NCBI RefSeq assembly: GCF_002754935.1
Contig: NZ_CP018092.1
Coordinates: 2,462,501 to 2,526,500 of the forward strand
DNA: 64,000 bases
Reading direction: 5' to 3'
Origin: Thermostichus lividus PCC 6715
GTDB taxonomy: Bacteria; Cyanobacteriota; Cyanobacteriia; Thermosynechococcales; Thermosynechococcaceae
The notes below the pieces were generated by a model. It ran no database searches, had not been told where the DNA came from, and saw nothing but the letters and a program-made list of their open reading frames with translations. The position numbers and the translations under genes were made by a program. Of this stretch, positions 57,823 through 64,000 are shown in pieces. How positions within the stretch are numbered: the first letter of the stretch is position 1; the number at the start of each line of letters is the position of its first letter.

Positions 57823-58074
57823 GGTGGTTCGACCTCAACGTAAACGGATAGGAGAGTTGCTATGATAATTAGGATCTCTCGTTTCCACTCTAGCCAACCC
57901 TCTTAACCCTCATCCGTCCACTGTTACTCACTGTTACGTTTCGACAGAGGATACAGAACTTCTTTACATTTTGTCTTGTTTTCGCCTCGCTGCTTGCTTA
58001 GAATCCCTAGGGCAATCGCCGGAGGGGTGACAGTCCCCAGTAGCATAGAAAAGGAGCCATCACGGGAGAGTCGG

Positions 58075-59082
58075 GTGACCAAAAAACGGGTGTTATCGGG
58101 GGTTCAACCCACGGGAAGTTTACATCTTGGCAATTACTTAGGGGCTATTCGCAATTGGGTGGCCGGTCAGGCAAACTACGAAAATTACTTCTGTGTTGTT
58201 GATTTGCACGCCATTACGGTGCCCCACGATCCAACGGTACTGGCTGCCAATACCTATACCGTTGCTGCTCTCTACCTTGCCTGTGGCATTGATCCGAACC
58301 ATGCCACCATTTTTGTGCAGTCCCACGTCAGTGCCCATGCTGAGCTAACTTGGCTGCTGAACTGCATCACGCCCCTCAACTGGTTGGAGGACATGATCCA
58401 GTTCAAGGAAAAGGCCGTCAAGCAGGGGGAGAATGTCGCTGCTGGGCTGCTGGACTATCCGGTACTGATGGCGGCAGATATTTTGCTCTACGATGCTGAT
58501 CTGGTTCCCGTGGGCGACGATCAAAAGCAGCATCTAGAGCTGACCCGCGATATTGCCGCCCGGGTCAATTATCTGTTTGCCCGCAACCAACCACCCATCC
58601 TAAAGCTACCGGAGCCCTTCATTGCTAAGGCAGGGGCACGGGTGATGAGCCTCACCGATGGCACCAAGAAAATGTCGAAGTCAGACCCGTCGGATATGAG
58701 TCGCATTAACCTATTGGATTCTGCCGACGAGATTCGCAAAAAAATTAAGCGCTGTAAAACGGACCCCATCCGAGGGTTGGTTTTTGACGATCCAGAGCGT
58801 CCCGAAGCAAATAATTTGCTGGGGTTGTACCAAGTGTTAACAGGACAAACCAAGGAAGCGGTGGCGGCTGAGTGCGCTGAGATGGGCTGGGGACAGTTTA
58901 AGCCCTTGCTAACGGATGCGGTGATTGCAACGCTTGAGCCGATTCAGCAACGCTACCGCGAGATCATGACCGATCTCACCTATTTGAGAGGGTTACTGAA
59001 GGCCGGCCGAGATCAAGCCGCGACCGTTGCCAATGCCACTCTTGAGCGAGTGAAGTTAGCGTTTGGCTATGCCCTGTTATGA
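58075..59082 (+). CDS. trpS: Tryptophanyl-tRNA synthetase
   Basis: TrpS charges tRNA-Trp. Class I signatures are visible: the HIGH-type motif GSLHLGNYLGAIRNWV and KMSKS in KKMSKSDPSDMSR. I chose GTG 58075 (VTKKRVLSGVQPTGSLHLGN), the usual start. The frame extends 33 residues upstream without conserved sequence. The length of about 335 residues is normal. The stop overlaps the next gene's ATG (ATGA). The 250-base region before it holds a small GGGG/CCCC hairpin at 58024-58038 and no gene. Confidence 0.95.
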   Translation: MTKKRVLSGVQPTGSLHLGNYLGAIRNWVAGQANYENYFCVVDLHAITVPHDPTVLAANTYTVAALYLACGIDPNHATIFVQSHVSAHAELTWLLNCITPLNWLEDMIQFKEKAVKQGENVAAGLLDYPVLMAADILLYDADLVPVGDDQKQHLELTRDIAARVNYLFARNQPPILKLPEPFIAKAGARVMSLTDGTKKMSKSDPSDMSRINLLDSADEIRKKIKRCKTDPIRGLVFDDPERPEANNLLGLYQVLTGQTKEAVAAECAEMGWGQFKPLLTDAVIATLEPIQQRYREIMTDLTYLRGLLKAGRDQAATVANATLERVKLAFGYALL

Positions 59083-60341
59083 CGATTGGCCGGCAGTTGC
59101 GGCGGGGCTGGCGCACGTTCTGGCGGCGATCGCGCCTTGTCAATAACGAACCCCTGAATCGGGTAAGTTTAATCGTCATTATTTTGGTGGATATTTTTAT
59201 CCTCATTAATGTCTTTAGTGGCCTAGCGGAAATTGGCAACTGGCTGCTGAGTCCGAGCCAAGCACAGCCGTGCTATGCCCCATGGCAGGCCTATCGCCAG
59301 CAAACGGGGGGCGATCGCCACTGGCAGTTTATCGAGCAGCAAATTCGCGATACCCTTCCCCAACCCTCTGAGACGAGACCCCCTACTTTTCTAGAAGCTC
59401 TAGAGCAGAGTGCTGTCGGGAAATTGGGGCAAATCTCTGAGAGTTGTGTCACCTATGCCCGCTATCAGGATGCAGTGAACACGACAGTCAATCAGGAGCG
59501 GCTCCGCCTACTGAGGCAAAAGCAGCAGGAGATCGATAGCCTCGAAGCCACTAACCAGCAGATTCGCCAAGAGTATGACTCAACGCTGCTTGAACAATTA
59601 GCAGGCCAACCCACAGAGCAATCCATCAACCTAGTAGAAGCCGCTAAAGCCAAGGCGACCCTAGAGACCAACAACCGCAAAATCGCCACCCTAAATCAAG
59701 AGAAGGCAGCTCTTCAGCAAACGATTCTGAATGAGCCATCGAGCCAAACATTCCTACAGTTTTTAGCTAACGATGCCACCTTTGCCACCCTTGAGGCTGA
59801 GTACCAGCACTCGCAGTTTTGGTACCCTAGCCTGCGGTTTTTGCTGCAAGCGCTCTTTTTAGTCCCCTTGATTGGGGTGGCGTGGGGGGTCAACCGCTAC
59901 GCCGATCGCCACCAGTACGGCTTGGTGGCGCTGATGAGTTGGCACCTACTGGTCATTTTCTTGATCCCGCTGATCCTGAAAATTTTTGAACTGTTGCAGG
60001 TGGGGGTGCTGTTCCGCTGGCTGTCGGAGCTGGTGGTGACCCTGTTTGGTGATCTCCTTTTTCTGGTGCGCTACCTCTATATTTTGATCATTCCTGTGGT
60101 TGGCTTTGGCCTGATTAAGGTGGCACAGGCGCTATTCCTCAACCCCCACCGCCAAGCGGCTGGGCGGGCGCAAAAGCAGCGGTGTCTCCGCTGTGGCAAG
60201 CGATTACAGCACGGCGATCGCCACTGTCCCCATTGTGGTTACTTGCAGTGGCTGCCCTGCCCGTCCTGTCAACAGCCCACCTATCGCCACCTTCCCTATT
60301 GCCGCCATTGTGGCGCTTCAACCACGCTGCCGCCCTCGTGA
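59079..60341 (+). CDS. Membrane protein with coiled coil and double zinc ribbon
   Basis: The 420-residue protein has one N-terminal membrane segment (VSLIVIILVDIFILINVFSG) and a soluble region with a coiled coil at about 145-220 (RLLRQKQQEIDSLEATNQQI). Three or four membrane segments follow (250-350). The C-terminus ends in two zinc-ribbon knuckles (CLRCGKRL...CPHCGY and CPSCQQ...CRHCGAS). I do not recognise a named family. It is translationally coupled to trpS (ATGA overlap) and nine bases before the aminotransferase gene. Confidence 0.75.
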   Translation: MTIGRQLRRGWRTFWRRSRLVNNEPLNRVSLIVIILVDIFILINVFSGLAEIGNWLLSPSQAQPCYAPWQAYRQQTGGDRHWQFIEQQIRDTLPQPSETRPPTFLEALEQSAVGKLGQISESCVTYARYQDAVNTTVNQERLRLLRQKQQEIDSLEATNQQIRQEYDSTLLEQLAGQPTEQSINLVEAAKAKATLETNNRKIATLNQEKAALQQTILNEPSSQTFLQFLANDATFATLEAEYQHSQFWYPSLRFLLQALFLVPLIGVAWGVNRYADRHQYGLVALMSWHLLVIFLIPLILKIFELLQVGVLFRWLSELVVTLFGDLLFLVRYLYILIIPVVGFGLIKVAQALFLNPHRQAAGRAQKQRCLRCGKRLQHGDRHCPHCGYLQWLPCPSCQQPTYRHLPYCRHCGASTTLPPS

Positions 60342-60349
60342 GACACGCT

Positions 60350-61516
60350 ATGGATCTTGAAACCCTCAACGCTTATCACCACAGTTATCCGGCTCTGCTG
60401 AATAAAACCTATCTCAATTACGGTGGCCAAGGCCCACTGCACCAACAGACATGGCAGGCGCTGATCCAAAGCGATCGCCACATCCAAGAGCAAGGTCCGT
60501 TTGCGAATCGAGTCTTCCCATGGCTCGCGCAGCAATTACAAGACCTACGCCAAGCCCTCGCCGATTTACTCAACACCACTCCCGACACAATAGCTCTGAC
60601 GGATTCAGTGACCAGTGGTTGCAATATCGTTCTCTGGGGTATTAACTGGCAAGCAGGGGATCATCTGTTGATCTCGAACTGTGAGCATCCCGGAGTAGTG
60701 GCCATTGCTGAGCAGTTGCAGCGGCGCTTAGGAGTGGTGGTGGATCGGGTTAATTTCTGGCCATGGTGTGAGGACGATGTGACAGCCATTGCAGCGCGGC
60801 TTCATCCCCGCACTCGCTTGGTGGTGATCAGTCATCTGCTGTGGAACACCGGTAAGCTATTACCCCTGCAAGACATTGTGCAGTTATGCCATCAGCAGGG
60901 GATTCAAGTGCTAGCGGATGCCGCCCAGAGTGTGGGAATGGTGCCCCTGAACCTACCTGCCTTGGGGGTGGATTACTATGCGTTTACGGGGCATAAGTGG
61001 TGCTGTGGGCCTGCGGGTCTGGGTGGACTGTATATCCGCCGCGATCGCATCGAAACCCTTGAACCGACCTTTGTGGGCTGGCGGGGCATTCATCAGACCC
61101 GGGATGCGCAACCCGCTGGCTGGAAAGAGGATGCCAGCCGCTTTGAAGTGGCTACCACAGCATTTTCCTTGGTCAGTGCCCTCACCACGGCTGTTGGGGT
61201 ACACGATCAATGGGGCAGCGTTGGCGATCGCTACCGTCGCATTTGTTATCTTAGCCAGTACCTATGGCAACAGTTGCAGGGCATTGCGGGCTTAACCTGC
61301 CTCAGTCCAGTGCCTCCTCCCTCCGGCCTCGTGTCCTTTCAGCTTGCCAATGGTCAACACCGCCAACTGGTGCAGGATCTCGAAGCCCAAGATATTCTTG
61401 TGCGGGAGTTGCTATATCCTCCTTCGGTGCGCGCCTGTGTGCATTACTTTACCTTGCCCCAAGAGTGCGATCGCCTTGTCCTAGCGCTCAAAGACTGGCT
61501 AAAGAGTCACCCCTAA
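60350..61516 (+). CDS. Class V aminotransferase, cysteine desulfurase/C-DES-like
   Basis: From ATG 60350 this gives about 388 residues. It is a fold-type I PLP enzyme of class V with NYGGQGPLHQQTWQAL, SNCEHPGVVAI, cofactor Asp in VLADAAQSVGMV and the Schiff-base Lys in FTGHKWCCGPAGLGGLY. The layout fits the cyanobacterial C-DES cystine lyase/SufS-like group, which releases sulfur from cysteine or cystine for Fe-S clusters. It lacks a clear SufS active-site Cys loop, which favours lyase-type chemistry. Its 3' end meets the convergent sulfotransferase. Confidence 0.85.
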   Translation: MDLETLNAYHHSYPALLNKTYLNYGGQGPLHQQTWQALIQSDRHIQEQGPFANRVFPWLAQQLQDLRQALADLLNTTPDTIALTDSVTSGCNIVLWGINWQAGDHLLISNCEHPGVVAIAEQLQRRLGVVVDRVNFWPWCEDDVTAIAARLHPRTRLVVISHLLWNTGKLLPLQDIVQLCHQQGIQVLADAAQSVGMVPLNLPALGVDYYAFTGHKWCCGPAGLGGLYIRRDRIETLEPTFVGWRGIHQTRDAQPAGWKEDASRFEVATTAFSLVSALTTAVGVHDQWGSVGDRYRRICYLSQYLWQQLQGIAGLTCLSPVPPPSGLVSFQLANGQHRQLVQDLEAQDILVRELLYPPSVRACVHYFTLPQECDRLVLALKDWLKSHP

Positions 61517-62122
61517 ATACTAGCTGACCTACGCCGCAGGAATTTCCCTAGAAAACGCCGCGCATCATCGATCGTGGTGGCTGGAATAAAATGCGAGGCA
61601 TTGTGCCGCGTCTGAAAACATCCCAAGGCAGCCTCTAGGTTTCCTTCGGCACCAATCCAGCGCCAAAATTGCGGAAAGGCGGTTTTCAATCTCCGCTAGG
61701 TCAATGGTCATGGTGTGGGTTTTATCGCGCAAAAAGAACTCAATGTTGCTGTTAACCGTGTCGCAGTAGTCTAAGCACACGGCAAGGGGATCTGCATTGG
61801 CAGGGAGGTTCAGCAAAATACCTTCCCGGTAGGCTTTCATGATCCAAATACCATAGCGTTCGCGATAACTGCGGGCTACACTGGCTGCATCCCGGCGCAA
61901 ATGCACGTAGAAGGCGCGATCGCCGTAGGCACGATCTAAGCGGCCTAAAAACCATGAGAGGCGATTATCCACTTCGATGTGTTGATCCGGATAGGCGAGG
62001 CGATCGCCTCCCAGCAGAAAGGTGCGCGACTCGTGGGCACTAGTGAAGTTCGTCATATAGCTACAGGCCTTGGCAAAGGTCACCGAGCCGCAACGACCGG
62101 TACACAGCACAAAAACATTCAT
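61513..62122 (-). CDS. Sulfotransferase-like protein with a frameshift near the C-terminus
   Basis: From ATG 62122 the protein opens MNVFVLCTGRCGSVTFAKA, a 5'-PSB P-loop-like motif of PAPS-dependent sulfotransferases, with VHLRRDAASVARSYRERYG as the 3'-phosphate binding region. As read it ends at 61565 in an atypical tail. At about 61678 a one-base change (CGCCTTT for CGCTTT) would give ENRFPQFWRWIGAEGNLEAA... ending at 61513, a more natural C-terminus. Here a base is in excess, unlike the other frameshifts. The acceptor is unknown. Confidence 0.7.
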
Positions 62123-62222
62123 CAGAACCTCCGAGACACCCATTTTGGCAGGGGGTTAACCCCTGCCTACTGCTTCTTTCACTGAACCACACCGTGGGGC
62201 TAGTGTTGACATACTCTCCGCT

Positions 62223-63507
62223 CTAAAGAGCAGGGATTCTTGTTCTTGGTTCTACGAGCGCACTTACCATGTTAGGTTGCCCTTCCATAGCAGCGGTACA
62301 TCTCTCCCCAAGCGTTCCCTCTTGCGAGGCGGTTCCCTTATGCCCTAAGGTACCGTTTTGCCATTCCATCCCCAAGATGCTTAGCCCCTTTTTCAAGATA
62401 TTCAGAGCCGCGTTCTGGTCTCTGTCTAACTCAAACCCGCACTTAGGACAACTATGGGTTCTAGTGGATAGAGTTTTTGGCACCCTATGACCGCAATGAG
62501 TACAGTCCTGTGTGGTGTATTGTGGCGGTACTGACACTACTGCCTTATCCCACACCTTCCCGTAGTAGTCCAGCCATTGGGTGAACTGAGACCAACTAGC
62601 ATCATGGATGGATTTGGCAAGATGATGATTCTTGACTAGGTTCTTCACCTGCAAGTCCTCATACACCACGACAAAGCGCTCCGCGCCGCCAAAGGCGAAC
62701 GTTAGATGCCACTACGCACCGAGCAAGCTTGATTGCCCAGTCTTTACGTTGGCGTTGAACTTTCAGATGTACTTTGCCTAGTTTTTTCCTTTGCTTGTGA
62801 TAATTCTTGGACTGAGGCTTGGCTCCTTTATTGAACGTCCTACTTAACCTGCGTTGGTGTTGCTTTAACCTCCGTTCACTACGTCTTAAAAACTTAGGAC
62901 AATCGACCGTGTTTCCGTTCTGGTCGGTGTAGAAGTGTTTTAACCCCAAGTCAATACCGATGACATTGCCTGTGTATTGTCCTTGCTCTTTGCGCTCTAC
63001 ATCCAAGCAGAATTGAGCATAGTACCCATCTGCCCTGCGTATCACCCGCACTCGGTTGATTTTAGAGTTGAGGATATACTGTCTTGCCTCTCCATTGCAG
63101 TACAAGGCAAATGTACCTGCATTGAAGCCATCAGTGAAGGTGATGGACATCCCATCCCCTGACAGCTTCCAACCCGATAGCTTGTACTCTACAGAGCGGC
63201 AATGCTTCTTGAATTTGGGGTATCCCTTCTTTGCCTCCTTGTTTTTGCAGTTGGTATAGAAGCGAGAAATGGAAGCCCAAGCTCGCTCTGCACTTGCCTG
63301 CCTTGCCGCTGAGTTTAACTTTTTAGCAAAATCAAACTCTTGAGCCAAGGTTTTGCAGTGGGAATAGAGGTCATTCCTGCCCACACCCTTGTTGTCCATC
63401 CAGTGCCGTACACACTTGTTGCGCACAAATTGTGCGGTACGGATGGCTTCGTCCAGAGACTGATATTGCTCTTGTGTGCCCTTTAGCTTGGCTTCTATGA
63501 CTCTCAT
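62223..63507 (-). pseudogene. tnpB: tnpB, frameshifted by a 27-base repeat insertion (copy 3)
   Basis: The same type A 27-base insert as copy 1 (62674-62700) breaks the frame before RuvC-II. Copy 3 lacks the type B insert and reads ITFTDGFNAGTF at that site. Its C-terminal half is closer to copy 2 in the middle (ASWSQFTQWL, CTHCGHRVPKTL) and to copy 1 at the tail (GTLGHKGTA, GERCTAA), so the gene is a mosaic. Confidence 0.85.
62674..62700. repeat. 27-base short dispersed repeat, type A, inside tnpB copy 3
   Basis: Sequence and site are identical to the insert at 3593-3619 in copy 1. Copy 2 has no insert here and reads ACATCGTTAG across the site. Confidence 0.7.
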
Positions 63508-63601
63508 GGCTCCATTTTATCACAGACTCAGCTTGATAAAACAATATGCGCCTTATATCCCCATAGCTAAAGCTAGGGGCTTTACGGCGTTTTTTCGGTA
63601 A

Positions 63602-64000
63602 AGCTACCCTATGGGCATGGTGCTAGGAAACAGCTTGTTTGGTGCAAATTAATTGCCAGCAAATAGGTCACACCGCTACAGAAACTTAAATCAGAAAATA
63701 GACGTTGATAAATTTTATATAATCTAAAGTGAGGTGCATTCCTAACGATGCGATCGCCTCACTTAAACAATGCCTAAATCAGCAGTGGCAAGGAATCAGA
63801 CTATTCCGGGCAAATATTAAGCAAATCAGCAATTCTCAGCAATCTCTGGCCTTTATAAAGTCTTGATTAAGGAATGAATTCTCTCTGGATCGTTCTTTTA
63901 TAATGGATTTAGGGACATATTTGAAATTGCTGTTATTAGCTATTATTAGTTGCTTGTCCCTCTCCAATTTACCGTCATTGAGACTGTATCAAGAGTCCCA
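63602..64000. other. AT-rich intergenic region at window end
   Basis: No gene is supported. The stretch is AT-rich with one HIP1 site near 63751. TATAAT at 63899-63904 could be a -10 box for a gene starting beyond the window. No clear -35 is visible. Confidence 0.45.

Larger units (their letters stand above)
62206..63597 (-). mobile_element. IS200/IS605-type element, tnpB only (copy 3)
   Basis: The ends match the other copies: TTAC at the left end (complement of 63598-63601) and TCAA at the right end (complement of 62206-62209). The right-end hairpin is GCTCTAAAGAGC, different in sequence from copies 1 and 2 but paired at the same place, which supports a functional hairpin. The 3' flank that would act as guide is the sequence before 62206, between the sulfotransferase and the element. 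Confidence 0.85.

Overview
The window looks like chromosome from a unicellular cyanobacterium, most likely of the Thermosynechococcus type (lineage is inferred from protein resemblance, not proven). The HIP1 octamer GCGATCGC is scattered through genes on both strands. Cyanobacterial genes include chlD, sipA, psb32, an IctB-like transporter, and small DUF3153, DUF3727, DUF2949 and DUF1400 proteins. Genes are short, densely packed and often overlap by 1 to 4 bases.

Layout. 1-2 kb: the end of an IctB/O-antigen-ligase-like gene, a zinc-ribbon gene, then a gene-free stretch that reads as a replication origin (seven perfect TGTGGAAAA/TTTTCCACA DnaA boxes, a DnaA-trio array, an AT-rich segment). 2-10 kb: an ArsA-like protein without a P-loop, hisD, a three-repeat secreted protein, an oxidoreductase, a gene broken by an ISL3 fragment, sipA, and two IS200/IS605-type tnpB elements. 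10-29 kb: housekeeping genes (fmt, lepB, chlD, an SPFH protein, purS-orf-purQ, a SNF2 helicase, a PLP decarboxylase, tRNA-Pro, gcvP). 29-34 kb: a second tnpB family abutting dnaX, then an IS110 pseudogene between inverted half-MITEs. 34-47 kb: mfd, a CHAD protein, a pilin with terminator, a two-repeat CRISPR remnant, a structured leader before upp, thrB, aroF, an amidase, rbfA and a complete MITE with 8-bp target duplication. 47-64 kb: an acyl-CoA ligase/GNAT fusion, psb32, sdhB, a tnpB relic, a SpoIIM-like protein, ilvD, two tandem secreted Trp/Asn-rich paralogues, trpS, a zinc-ribbon membrane protein, an aminotransferase, a sulfotransferase and a third tnpB element.

Two patterns cut across the window. 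First, at least seven otherwise normal genes (chlD, purQ, gcvP, dnaX, aroF, an amidase and the secreted protein at 40.2 kb) each need exactly one extra base, usually in a G or C run. Homopolymer under-calling in the assembly is the simplest explanation, so these genes are annotated as single CDSs with a frameshift. Second, IS605-type elements have left three near-identical tnpB copies, one copy of a second family, one relic and several solo right-end hairpins. No tnpA is visible, so mobility must be supplied in trans. The tnpB copies carry 27-base repeat insertions in a mosaic pattern.

The most interesting features are the DnaA-trio origin, the tnpB/short-repeat mosaic, the IS insertion landing exactly on the arsA-like stop codon, the structured RNA leader before upp, the orphan CRISPR remnant, and the unknown gene translationally coupled between purS and purQ. 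I did not find a complete new multi-gene defence or biosynthetic system.
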